In this document: piece by piece, positions 52,025 through 62,195 of the stretch
Layout: each line of letters begins with the position of its first letter
How positions within the stretch are numbered: the stretch's first letter is position 1
NCBI GenBank assembly: GCA_035645695.1
Contig: DASQMC010000070.1
Span: forward strand, 62,001-126,000
Length of the DNA: 64,000 nt
Reading direction: 5' to 3'
DNA from: JAIVJZ01 sp035645695
Lineage (GTDB): Bacteria > Acidobacteriota > Blastocatellia > Pyrinomonadales > Pyrinomonadaceae
Notes under the pieces: model-generated
Databases searched by the model: none
What the model saw: the letters and a program-made list of their open reading frames with translations, nothing else
What the model was told of the DNA's origin: nothing
Program-made: the position numbers and the translations under genes

Positions 52025-53326
52025 ATGCTTGACCCGTTGAAATCGTTCCTGTTGATGTTCTACGCGCCCGTGCGCGCGATGGGACTCGTGCGCGACCGCT
52101 CGCCGCTCGGTTTCGCGGCCGCGCTCGCGCTCGGGGCGAAAGTGGTTTATGCGCTCTATACGCAGTGGCCTTATCTGGCCGCGAGAGTGGGCGGCGGGGC
52201 GTTTGTCTGGTACGCCGTTTTGAGCGGGACTGTGGGCAGCCTCCTGCTCGTCGCCGTCATCTTCGTCCCCGGCTTGATCTTCTTCGCAAATTTGTTCGAG
52301 CGACGGGGCAGCTTCAGCCCTGTGTTGCAACAGGAGTTCGCGCCCGCTGCCTCCGCCGTCTTCTATGCCTGGGCGGCGGCGCACGTCGTCGCTTTGCCCG
52401 TCGCCGTCCTTTTGCGCGTGGGCGGCTTTGAAGCCGACTGGATCGCGAATCTACAGGGATTCTGGGAGACGCTCGGCAGACAACAGAATTCGCCGCCCGA
52501 GGTGATGGCGCAGTTGACCGACCCGCAACAACTGTCTCTGTTCATTTCGGCCATGATCGTGCTGCCCTTTTTCCTGCTGTGGATGACGGTCGGCGTGCGC
52601 GAAGTGTTTCGACTCTCATGGCCGCGCGCGGCGGTCGCCATCGTGGGCGGCGGCTTCGTCATGGTTTTGGCGTCGCCGTTGCTGGGGCTGCTCGGCCGTT
52701 TTCTCGCCTCGCCGTTTTTGCTCATCATGCTGTTCCTGTTGCTGCGCGGCTACTTCGGCGAAGTGATGCGCACGCAACGCGCGCGCGCCTCGTTCCGGCA
52801 GAACCTCGAAGCCGCCACGCTCAACCCGGCCGACGCCTCCGCGCATTACAACCTCGGTCTCATTCACCTGCAACGCAAGGAACTCGACGAGGCCGGAGAG
52901 CGTTTCGCGCGCGCCGTCGAGATCGACCCCGACGAAGTTGACGCCCACTTTCAACTCGGCCGCATCAGCCGGATGCGGAATGACCCGGCGGGCGCGATCA
53001 GTCATTTCGAGCAGGTGGTCGCGCGCGACCAGGGCCACGCGCAGCACGAAATCTGGCGCGAGATCGGCGCGACCTATCTGGACGCCGGACAGTATACGGA
53101 CGCGCTCGACGCCCTCGAACGCTTCCTCGACCGCCGCCGCGCCGACCCCGAAGGACTCTATCTGACGGGGCGCGCGCTCTACGGCACGGGGCGCAAACGC
53201 GAGGCCGCCGATTCGATGCGCGCCTGCATCGAAGCCGTCAAGACCGCGCCCGCCTACAAGTATCGCACGGAGAAACGCTGGCTCAACGAGGCGCAGCAAT
53301 TCCTGCGCACACAAGCGACGAATTAG
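52025..53326 (+). CDS. Yip1-like membrane protein with TPR repeats
   Basis: 433 residues. About five membrane segments in the first 240 (VWYAVLSGTVGSLLLVAVIF, LSLFISAMIVLPFFLLWMTV), of the Yip1 type. Then TPR repeats (SAHYNLGLIHLQRKELDEAG, DAHFQLGRISRMRNDPAGAI). Stop is 2 bp before carA, so the two are probably cotranscribed. Confidence 0.8.
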   Translation: MLDPLKSFLLMFYAPVRAMGLVRDRSPLGFAAALALGAKVVYALYTQWPYLAARVGGGAFVWYAVLSGTVGSLLLVAVIFVPGLIFFANLFERRGSFSPVLQQEFAPAASAVFYAWAAAHVVALPVAVLLRVGGFEADWIANLQGFWETLGRQQNSPPEVMAQLTDPQQLSLFISAMIVLPFFLLWMTVGVREVFRLSWPRAAVAIVGGGFVMVLASPLLGLLGRFLASPFLLIMLFLLLRGYFGEVMRTQRARASFRQNLEAATLNPADASAHYNLGLIHLQRKELDEAGERFARAVEIDPDEVDAHFQLGRISRMRNDPAGAISHFEQVVARDQGHAQHEIWREIGATYLDAGQYTDALDALERFLDRRRADPEGLYLTGRALYGTGRKREAADSMRACIEAVKTAPAYKYRTEKRWLNEAQQFLRTQATN

Positions 53327-53328
53327 TT

Positions 53329-54444
53329 ATGAGTGAACAGAAATCCGCGCTGCTCGCGCTCGAAGATGGACGCACGTTTCGCGGTCGCTCGTGGGGCGCG
53401 GAAGGCGAAGTGTGCGGCGAGATGGTCTTCAACACTTCGATGTCCGGCTATCAGGAAGTTTTGACCGACCCCTCATATGCGGGGCAGGTCGTGTGCATGA
53501 CCTACCCGCTCATCGGCAACTACGGCGTGAACGCGGCGGACGCCGAATCGAGCCGCCCGTGGGTCGAGGGCTTCGTCGTGCGCGAGGCGAGCCGCACCAT
53601 GTCCAACTGGCGCGCGGAAGAAACTCTGGACGCCTATCTCAAGCGTTGGCGGATCGTCGCAATCGACCACATAGACACGCGCGCCCTCGTCCGGCACATA
53701 CGCGACCGGGGCGCGATGCGCGCGTGCCTGTCCACGGTTGATCTGGAGGTGGAGAGTCTGGTCGCGCGCGCGCGCGCCTCCGAGTCGATGGAGAACAGGG
53801 AACTGGCGAGCGTGGTGACGTGCGCGCAAGCCTACGAAGTGCCCGCCGAAGGCGCGGAGCGTTTCCACGTCGTCTGCTACGACTTCGGCGTGAAGTTGAA
53901 TTCCTTGCGCGAGTTCGCGCGGCTCGGTTGTCGCCTGACGGTCGTGCCCGCTTCGATGCCCGCGGCGGACGTTCTGGCGATGCGTCCCGACGGCATTTTC
54001 CTCTCGAACGGGCCGGGCGATCCTGCTTCGATGACGGGAGTGGTTGAAGAGATAGGGCGCGTCGCCGCGTCGGGCGTGCCGACCTTTGGCATCTGCTTCG
54101 GTCATCAACTGCTGGGGAGAGCCTTCGGCGGCTCGACTTACAAACTACGTTTCGGCCACCGCGGCGGCAACCAACCCGTGCGCGAAGAGGCCACGGGCAC
54201 GATTGAGATCACTTCGCACAATCACGGTTTCGCCGTGCAGGCCGACACGCTTCCGGCCGACGTGGAAGTCACGCACATCAACCTCAACGACAACTGCGTC
54301 GAAGGCATGCGCCACAAAGAGTTGCCCGTCTTCTCCGTCCAGTATCACCCCGAAGCCGCGCCCGGTCCTCACGACGCCGCGCACCACTTCCTCCGCTTCA
54401 TCGAATTGATGGAGCAGACTGCGCGCCGGAAGAACCCGGTCTAG
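53329..54444 (+). CDS. carA: carbamoyl phosphate synthase small subunit
   Basis: Glutaminase subunit that supplies ammonia to CarB for arginine and pyrimidine synthesis. 371 residues. N-domain MVFNTSMSGYQEVLTDPSYA and IDTRALVRHIRDRGAM; class I amidotransferase with Cys256 in GICFGHQLLG and VQYHPEAAPGPHD. carB is not next to it. Its TAG stop overlaps the TAG of kptA on the other strand through the palindrome CTAG. Confidence 0.96.
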   Translation: MSEQKSALLALEDGRTFRGRSWGAEGEVCGEMVFNTSMSGYQEVLTDPSYAGQVVCMTYPLIGNYGVNAADAESSRPWVEGFVVREASRTMSNWRAEETLDAYLKRWRIVAIDHIDTRALVRHIRDRGAMRACLSTVDLEVESLVARARASESMENRELASVVTCAQAYEVPAEGAERFHVVCYDFGVKLNSLREFARLGCRLTVVPASMPAADVLAMRPDGIFLSNGPGDPASMTGVVEEIGRVAASGVPTFGICFGHQLLGRAFGGSTYKLRFGHRGGNQPVREEATGTIEITSHNHGFAVQADTLPADVEVTHINLNDNCVEGMRHKELPVFSVQYHPEAAPGPHDAAHHFLRFIELMEQTARRKNPV

Positions 54445-54980
54445 AGAACGAGATACTTCGCGGGCACATGCTCGGCGAGCCACACCCCGTTCTCCGAACG
54501 ATAGAACTCATAACCGTCCGCGTGCATCCGCCCGCTCTCCACTCGAATCAGGTGCGGTTTGCCGTGCCGCGCGCCGACTTTCGCGGCCGTCGCGGCGTCC
54601 GCCGACAGGTGTATGTGATGGCGGCGTCCTTTCACCAGCCCGCGCTCTCTAATCGAAGCGAGCAGGTGCGAAGCCGTCCCGTGGTAAAGCACGGGCGGCG
54701 GCGCGAGCGGCGCGTAGCCGAGTTCGACGCGGACGGAATGACCCTGACTCGCCCTGATTCGCGTGCCGTCCTCGTCGAAGGCGAAACGCTTCTTATCGTT
54801 ATCCCTCACCACCACCTCCAACTCTTCACGCGTGAGGGGGAAGTTGTGCGCCCGGCACGCGGCGAGCAAGTCGGCGACGGCGACCCATCCGGCGCGATCC
54901 AACTCGATGCCGACCCGGCCGGGCTGGTGTCTGAGCACGCGGCTTAAAAATTTACTGACGCTGACGAGCCGACTTTGCAT
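54441..54980 (-). CDS. kptA: RNA 2'-phosphotransferase (Tpt1/KptA)
   Basis: Moves an internal 2'-phosphate of RNA to NAD, giving ADP-ribose cyclic phosphate. 179 residues: SKFLSRVLRHQPGRVGIELD, GWVAVADLL, RASQGHSV, YHGTASHLLASIRERGLVKG, RHHIHLSAD. All the conserved R-H-R-R type residues appear present. In bacteria the natural substrate is unclear. The stop overlaps that of carA. Confidence 0.93.
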   Translation of the reverse strand: MQSRLVSVSKFLSRVLRHQPGRVGIELDRAGWVAVADLLAACRAHNFPLTREELEVVVRDNDKKRFAFDEDGTRIRASQGHSVRVELGYAPLAPPPVLYHGTASHLLASIRERGLVKGRRHHIHLSADAATAAKVGARHGKPHLIRVESGRMHADGYEFYRSENGVWLAEHVPAKYLVL

Positions 54981-55062
54981 CCGTGTAGAGTGAGAGAGAG
55001 GGCGGCGAGTCTTTAAGTCTTTAACCTTCGCCCTGTAATGTGCCCGGCGGATTTTTAGATTT

Positions 55063-56334
55063 TTAGGCGCGGCCGGAGTCTTCAGCGGCTGGCGGCGTGG
55101 TCGCCGTAGCCGGTGCCTGCGGCGTCGTGGGAGTGGTTGCCGGTGTGGTCGCGGCGGCCTCGTCGGGCTTGAGGAGGCTGGCGACGATGCCTTCGTCCTT
55201 GCCGCGATGTTCGAGCCAGTGGCGGTAGCCGACGGAGATGATGGCGATGACCGGGATGGCGAGAAATATTCCCGCGACGCCCGCGAGTTCCGCGCCGCAG
55301 AGGATGGCGAGGATAACGGCGAGCGGGTGAAGGTGTATGCCCTGTCCGATGATGCGCGGGTAGGTCACGTAATCGTGGACGATGCGCAGGACGGCGAGGA
55401 AGATGAAGACTCCGAGCGCCTGTCCCGGCGAATGAAAACTCGACACGGCCACCGCCAGAACGAAGATGACGAGCGGCCCGGCAAGCGGGATGAATTCCAG
55501 AAACCCCGCGAGTATGCCGAGCACGAGCGCGTAAGGCACGCCGATCAGGATGAAGCCGAGCGTGCAGATAACGCCGATCAAAAGGCACGCGATGAGTTGG
55601 GCGCGGATATAGGCGGCGAGCGTGCTGTTCACGTCTTGAAACAGCTCGTCGCCGCGCCAGCGCATGCGCCCGCGCGGGAGCATTTGCAGGGCGGCGCGTC
55701 GAAAGCTGTCCGCGTCTTTCAGGAGGAAGAAGGCGAGTATGGGGATCAGGACGAGCCACGGCGCGTAGCCGAGCGCGAAAGTCGCCGTGGTGACGGCGGT
55801 GCTTTGCAGGTACACGCCGACGCCGTGGATGGTTTCCGAAACGGTTTCCTTGACGGACTCACGCGCGGGCGACGGGATGCGTTGATAGAAACGCTCAAGT
55901 TTTTGCGTGCTGTCCGAGAGGGTTTTCGAGTAGGTGGGAGCTTGCCGCCCGATCTCCGTTATCTGTTCGCCGACCTGCGGCAGCAGGATGTAGATCACCA
56001 GACCGAGGCCGCCGAAGATGATGAGATAGACGATGCCGATGGCGAGCGTGCGCGGAATGAAATGTTTGCGCCCCTGTTTATGCAGACGGGCGGGACGATG
56101 GACGAGTTCCACGAGCGGCGCAATCAGGTAGGCGAAAAAGATCGAGAGCACCAGGAGGAGTATGACGCCTTCGAGCATGTAGAGCGCCCAGATGACCATC
56201 GCCACGCCGAGTATGATCAGGATCAGGCGCAGCACGGCGCGCGTCTGCGGCCACGTCGCCTCCGCAGCCGCCACCGCCGCCGTCTCCGCTACTTCTTCAA
56301 CCTCTCTCGCGTGTTTGCTTTTCTGCTCAACCAT
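55063..56334 (-). CDS. AI-2E-family permease
   Basis: 423 residues with about eight membrane segments (LILIILGVAMVIWALYMLEG, VILLLVLSIFFAYLIAPLVE, LGYAPWLVLIPILAFFLLKD, LIACLLIGVICTLGFILIGV). This family covers TqsA and Na/H antiporter-like members. The Ala/Pro/Thr-rich tail after the last helix is disordered. Confidence 0.88.
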   Translation of the reverse strand: MVEQKSKHAREVEEVAETAAVAAAEATWPQTRAVLRLILIILGVAMVIWALYMLEGVILLLVLSIFFAYLIAPLVELVHRPARLHKQGRKHFIPRTLAIGIVYLIIFGGLGLVIYILLPQVGEQITEIGRQAPTYSKTLSDSTQKLERFYQRIPSPARESVKETVSETIHGVGVYLQSTAVTTATFALGYAPWLVLIPILAFFLLKDADSFRRAALQMLPRGRMRWRGDELFQDVNSTLAAYIRAQLIACLLIGVICTLGFILIGVPYALVLGILAGFLEFIPLAGPLVIFVLAVAVSSFHSPGQALGVFIFLAVLRIVHDYVTYPRIIGQGIHLHPLAVILAILCGAELAGVAGIFLAIPVIAIISVGYRHWLEHRGKDEGIVASLLKPDEAAATTPATTPTTPQAPATATTPPAAEDSGRA

Positions 56335-56341
56335 AAAATTT

Positions 56342-56420
56342 AACGATGAACGCGGAACGATGAACGATGAATGAAAGCAAATGCTTTTCGTTCATCGTTC
56401 ATCGTTCCGCGTTCATCGTT
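56342..56420. repeat. palindrome, unit GATGAAC with CGCGGAAC variant
   Basis: Arms 56342-56379 and 56382-56420, almost perfect over 38 bp with a 2-nt loop, the tightest of the set. Between PilZ (stop 56426) and the AI-2E gene (start 56334). Confidence 0.95.
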
Positions 56421-56425
56421 TCCCC

Positions 56426-56803
56426 TCAGTAGTCTTCAACGTCGTATTCGTAGTGTTGGAGGTGTGGGGCGGAAGGCTCCCAGACGAGGCCGCGCCATTC
56501 GTCGCTGGCGTTCATGAGTTGGAGCGCGGCGAGCGGTTGCGCCGGGTTGCGCTCGATGCGTAAGACCTCGGCCACGGCCGACACCTTCGGCGCGCCCTCG
56601 CGCATCACCGCGATCTGCACGCGGCTGCCAACGTCCGGCAACTGCTCCAGATGAACGAGCGCGCCGGTCGGCCCGACGTTCTCCGTCTGTCCTTCGACTA
56701 TGACGTGCTCTCCCGATGCGCCGTCGTCCCACTCGGCGCGCACCGGTAAACTGATCACGTAACGAGGCCCCGTTCGCTGGTCGGTTGTGTAGTGTTGAGA
56801 CAT
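56426..56803 (-). CDS. PilZ-domain protein
   Basis: 125 residues, one PilZ domain, a c-di-GMP receptor. RxxxR is present as RTGPR (R10, R14). The second motif reads ENVGPTGALV, where the usual Ser of D/NxSxxG is Gly, so affinity may be altered. ATG 56803 is preferred over a TTG at 56815. Could be a target of the two cyclases in the window. Confidence 0.82.
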   Translation of the reverse strand: MSQHYTTDQRTGPRYVISLPVRAEWDDGASGEHVIVEGQTENVGPTGALVHLEQLPDVGSRVQIAVMREGAPKVSAVAEVLRIERNPAQPLAALQLMNASDEWRGLVWEPSAPHLQHYEYDVEDY

Positions 56804-56811
56804 AAGCAAAA

Positions 56812-56895
56812 CCAACGCGGAAGGATGAATGCGGAAGGATGAAGTGAAAGCCGTTGCTTTTTATTCATCGTTCATCATTCATCGTTCATCGTTTC
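56812..56895. repeat. palindrome, unit GGATGAA/GATGAAY
   Basis: Left arm 56812-56849 and right arm 56860-56895, with several mismatches; the left arm has GGATGAATGCGGAAGGATGA-type units. Between acs (stop 56900) and PilZ (start 56803). Confidence 0.8.
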
Positions 56896-56899
56896 CTTT

Positions 56900-58858
<1,959 letters not shown>

Positions 58859-59128
58859 AAAATCCGGCTCGAATCTCCTGTCGGAAAAGATGGCGGCGCG
58901 TGGGCGCGTGCCGCGAAAGTAAAATTGCGCTTCCGGTGAGCGTCCTGTGTATCACAAAATCGCTCGACGCGACAATGACCGTGCGCGGGCTTCGCGCGAG
59001 GCCGCCGCGCGGGCGCGCGACTCCGGCGCGGCGACTTCCCGCCAACTGCGCCTTGTCTGCCGCAAGCCTCTCCGGTAAAGTACGCAGCATCCATTTCATC
59101 TCCGAAGAGAATCAGAAGCCAGCACACC

Positions 59129-60466
59129 ATGAATCAGACGAAATCTTTCCTGCGCGCCGCTTTGACTTCACTTTTACTCGCCGCCTGCGCCGCCCCCCCC
59201 GCGCTCGCGCAGAGCAGAGAGACGACGAAGGCCGCGCCCGTCACCGACACCCTGCGCGCGACGAACGTCGCGCCGCCCGTGCGCGACGAACGACTGTGGC
59301 AGAAGACGCTTAAACTGCAACGCTCCGCCGTCGTCGTGGACTCGCACAATGACATCCTCTCCTTCATGCTCGACGAGAACTACGACATCGGCCAGTCTTC
59401 CGTCGGCAAGTATCACACGGACATCGCGCGCATGAAGGAAGGCGGACTCTCGGCGGAGTTCTTTTCCGTCTACGTTGATCGCACCTACGCGACCAAAGGC
59501 GGCGCGGCACGGCGGGCGTTGGACTTAATCGACATGGTCTACCGCGCGGCGGAAAAATACCCGAACGATCTCGTGATGTCCTACAGCGTCGCCGACATCC
59601 GCCGCGCCAAGAAGGCGAAGAAGATCGCCGCGCTGATGGGCATCGAGGGCGGCCACGCGATTGAAAATTCGCTGATGGCGCTAAGGGATTTTTACCGCCT
59701 CGGCATCCGCTACATGACCCTCACGCACAACAACACGAACGACTGGGCTGACGCCTGCTGCGACACCCCGAGGCACAACGGCCTGTCGGATTTCGGCCGT
59801 GAAGTCGTGCGCGAGATGAACCGCATCGGCATGCTCGTGGACATATCGCACGTCTCGGACAAGACCATGTCCGACGTGCTCGACCTCTCGACCGCGCCCG
59901 TCATCGCATCACACTCCTCGGCGCGCGCTTTGGCCGCCCGCCCGCGCAACATCCCCGACGACCTGCTGCGCCGCATCGCCAAAAACGGCGGCGTCGTCAT
60001 GATCAACTTCTACCCCGTCTTCATCGATCAGAAAGCGATTGACGCGAGCGAGGCGCGCAACGTGCGTCTCAAGCCGCAACGCGATGCCCTGAACGAGAGA
60101 TACAAAAACGACCCGAAGCGGCTCGAAGAAGAGTTGACGAAACTCAGCAACGCGAACCCGCTGCCGCCGACGCCCCTGTCCGTCCTCGTTGATCATTTCG
60201 ACCACGTCGCGCGGGTAGCCGGGATCGATCACGTCGGCATCGGCTCCGACTTCGACGGCGTGCCCTATTTGCCCGAAGGCATGAAAGACATCGCGCAACT
60301 GCCGAACCTCACCTACGAACTTCTGCGGCGCGGCTACAGCGAGCGCGACGTGCGCAAAGTGCTCGGCGAGAATTTCCTGCGCGCCTTCACGGAGGCCGAA
60401 CGCGTCGCGGCGCGCGCCTCCGGCGGGCAAGTCAGCCGCGACGGCAGCGTGCGACGCATAAACTAG
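59129..60466 (+). CDS. membrane dipeptidase (M19)
   Basis: 445 residues. Signal peptide (LRAALTSLLLAACAAPPALA, possibly a lipoprotein by AAC). Binuclear zinc site residues: DSHNDI, the bridging Glu in MGIEGGHAIENS, HxxxD-like THNNTNDWAD, HVSDKTM and ASHSSARAL. Cleaves dipeptides in the periplasm. The divergent gap 58859-59128 shows no further gene. Confidence 0.9.
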   Translation: MNQTKSFLRAALTSLLLAACAAPPALAQSRETTKAAPVTDTLRATNVAPPVRDERLWQKTLKLQRSAVVVDSHNDILSFMLDENYDIGQSSVGKYHTDIARMKEGGLSAEFFSVYVDRTYATKGGAARRALDLIDMVYRAAEKYPNDLVMSYSVADIRRAKKAKKIAALMGIEGGHAIENSLMALRDFYRLGIRYMTLTHNNTNDWADACCDTPRHNGLSDFGREVVREMNRIGMLVDISHVSDKTMSDVLDLSTAPVIASHSSARALAARPRNIPDDLLRRIAKNGGVVMINFYPVFIDQKAIDASEARNVRLKPQRDALNERYKNDPKRLEEELTKLSNANPLPPTPLSVLVDHFDHVARVAGIDHVGIGSDFDGVPYLPEGMKDIAQLPNLTYELLRRGYSERDVRKVLGENFLRAFTEAERVAARASGGQVSRDGSVRRIN

Positions 60467-60678
60467 GAAGAATTGATTCAGTAGACCTCTTGCAAAAGTC
60501 GGGTTGGTCGAAAATATCACCCGCTAAATTACTGGCTTTCGTGCTCGGTCAAAGTGACTTTTGCAAGAGGTCTATTGATCCATTGATTCATTGATCCATT
60601 GATTCATTGAACCGACGAATCAATTGATCCATTTCTTCATTGAATCAATGAACCGATGAATCAATGAATCAATTCTTC
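60467..60678. repeat. octamer palindrome, unit TTGATYCA, interrupted by a MITE
   Basis: Outer arms GAAGAATTGATTCA (60467-60480) and its complement at 60665-60678, perfect 14 bp. Inside are repeated TTGATCCA/TTGATTCA units from 60575 and complementary GAATCAAT units to 60675. It starts on the base after the M19 stop. Three CTCATCC heptamers follow at about 60679-60699. Confidence 0.9.
60482..60574. mobile_element. 93-bp MITE-like element
   Basis: Terminal inverted repeats of 19 bp (60482-60500 and 60556-60574), perfect. The outermost TA on both ends can be read as the duplicated target, leaving 17-bp termini starting GACCTC. No ORF inside. TA duplications and such ends fit a non-autonomous relative of IS5- or IS630-type elements. 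It sits within the first arm of the octamer palindrome. Confidence 0.75.
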
Positions 60679-60715
60679 CTCATCCCTCATCCCTCATCCC
60701 TTATCTCGTGCGTGC

Positions 60716-60721
60716 TATAAT
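60716..60721 (+). promoter_or_regulatory. -10 box close to hemW start
   Basis: A perfect TATAAT ends 12 bp before the hemW ATG (60734). No good -35. The transcript would have a leader of only about 6 nt, so hemW may be translated with almost no leader. Confidence 0.45.
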
Positions 60722-60733
60722 TTTCTCTTCCAA

Positions 60734-61939
60734 ATGAAGCGAGCCGGAATCTACATTCATATCCCGTTCTGCCGTTCGCGTTGTTCCTATTGCGACTTCG
60801 CCACCGGCGCATACGAAGGCCAACTCGCGGAACGATACGTCTCTGCCCTGACGGCGGAGATTTCGGCTTTCAACGCCGCGCCCTCGCCCTGCTTGCGCCT
60901 CTCAGGCGACGCGGCGAGCGATCTCCGGCGTGCGGACACTCCGCGCGTGGATGCGATCTCGGATGTGGACACGATCTACTTCGGCGGCGGCACGCCCTCG
61001 CTGCTCACGCCGTCGCAGGTCAGGCGCATACTCGGCGCCGTCGGCGAGCGTTTCCGCGTCGCGGACGATGCGGAAGTGACTCTGGAGATGAACCCCGGCA
61101 CGGTCACGTTGGAGTCGGCGGAAGCGTTTCGCGCCTGCGGCATCAACCGCGCGAGCTTCGGCCTGCAAACGTTCGACGACGAGGGATTGCGCCGCCTCGG
61201 GCGCACGCACACGGCCGACGACGCGCGGCGCACGCTCTCGGTCTTGCGCGAGGCCGGGTTCGACAACGTGAGTTTCGATCTCATCGCGGGGCTGCCCGGC
61301 CAGACGCTTTCCGGTTGGGCGCAGAACATGGACGAGGCGCTCGCGCTGCGCCCCGCGCACCTGTCGCTCTACCTGCTCGAAGTCCACGAAGGCACGCCGC
61401 TCGCCGAGCAACTGCGTCAAGGCCGCTGGCCGCAGCCCGACGCGGACGTGGCCGCGGAGATGTATCAACTGCTCATGGAGCGCACGCGCGCCGCCGGTTA
61501 CGAGCAATACGAGATTTCCAACTTCTGCCTCGCGGGGCGCGAGGCGCGCCACAACTTGAAATACTGGACGAACGCTCCCTACTACGGCTTCGGCTCGTCC
61601 GCACATTCCTACGACGGCGCGCGCCTGCGCTGGTCGAACGAGCGCGACGCCGCACGCTACGTCGAACTGATGAACGCGCACGGCGCGGCGGTCGTGGAAA
61701 CGAACGAACTGAGCGAGCGCGACGCGGGCGCGGAAGCGCTCTTTCTCGGCCTGCGCCTCATGCGCGGCGTTGACCTCGGCGAGCACCGTGCCAGATTCGG
61801 GACGGACGTGCGGAGCGAATACGCCTCCGATCTATCGCGCTTTCGCGAGGCCGATCTTGTCGAACTCGACGGCGACCTGCTTCGCCTCACGCCCTCCGGC
61901 GTGTTGCTCTCGAATGAAGTCTTCGCCGCCTTCGTCTAG
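60734..61939 (+). CDS. hemW: heme chaperone HemW (radical SAM)
   Basis: 401 residues, formerly called oxygen-independent coproporphyrinogen oxidase-like. Iron-sulfur site CRSRCSYCDF (CxxxCxxC) without the extra Cys of true HemN, so the heme-chaperone role is more likely. VDTIYFGGGTPSLL and GLPGQTLSGWAQ follow; HemN_C domain at the end. It holds an insertion at about residues 55-70. Confidence 0.92.
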   Translation: MKRAGIYIHIPFCRSRCSYCDFATGAYEGQLAERYVSALTAEISAFNAAPSPCLRLSGDAASDLRRADTPRVDAISDVDTIYFGGGTPSLLTPSQVRRILGAVGERFRVADDAEVTLEMNPGTVTLESAEAFRACGINRASFGLQTFDDEGLRRLGRTHTADDARRTLSVLREAGFDNVSFDLIAGLPGQTLSGWAQNMDEALALRPAHLSLYLLEVHEGTPLAEQLRQGRWPQPDADVAAEMYQLLMERTRAAGYEQYEISNFCLAGREARHNLKYWTNAPYYGFGSSAHSYDGARLRWSNERDAARYVELMNAHGAAVVETNELSERDAGAEALFLGLRLMRGVDLGEHRARFGTDVRSEYASDLSRFREADLVELDGDLLRLTPSGVLLSNEVFAAFV

Positions 61940-61941
61940 GT

Positions 61942-62154
61942 ATGGATACGTATAGAAAAGGCGATGCCGTGCGAATCAGGACAGGGGCGTTTGCGTCCTT
62001 CAACGGCAGGGTGGAGGAAGTTTTCGATGAGACCGCAAGGCTCAATGTTATCGTCAACGTCTTCGCGCGCGAGACCACCGTGCAGCTTCACTTCGACGAA
62101 GTGCGGAAGATTGATTTCAGAGACGAGCCGCCGGTCGGCTTATCGAATAATTGA
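61942..62154 (+). CDS. stand-alone KOW protein, NusG C-domain-like
   Basis: 70 residues: YRKGDAVRIRTGAFASFNGR, VEEVFDETARLNVIVNVFAR and TTVQLHFDEVRKID. This is the NusG KOW domain pattern (G-x-F-x-x-F-x-G then V-x-F-x-x-V) with no NGN domain. It starts 2 bp after hemW, so coupled. In NusG this domain binds S10 or Rho; what a free one does is unknown. Confidence 0.82.
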   Translation: MDTYRKGDAVRIRTGAFASFNGRVEEVFDETARLNVIVNVFARETTVQLHFDEVRKIDFRDEPPVGLSNN

Positions 62155-62195
62155 CACCCGGTAAGCGAGAGATGCCCGGCGACCCGAGTACTTTT

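Noticed and set aside
60482..60574. terminator reading of the 19-bp inverted repeat
   Set aside because: The loop is 55 nt and the ends carry TA on both sides, which fits a transposable element better than a terminator.
60734..61939. HemN coproporphyrinogen dehydrogenase
   Set aside because: The iron-sulfur motif CxxxCxxC lacks the further Cys of HemN; length and end fit HemW.
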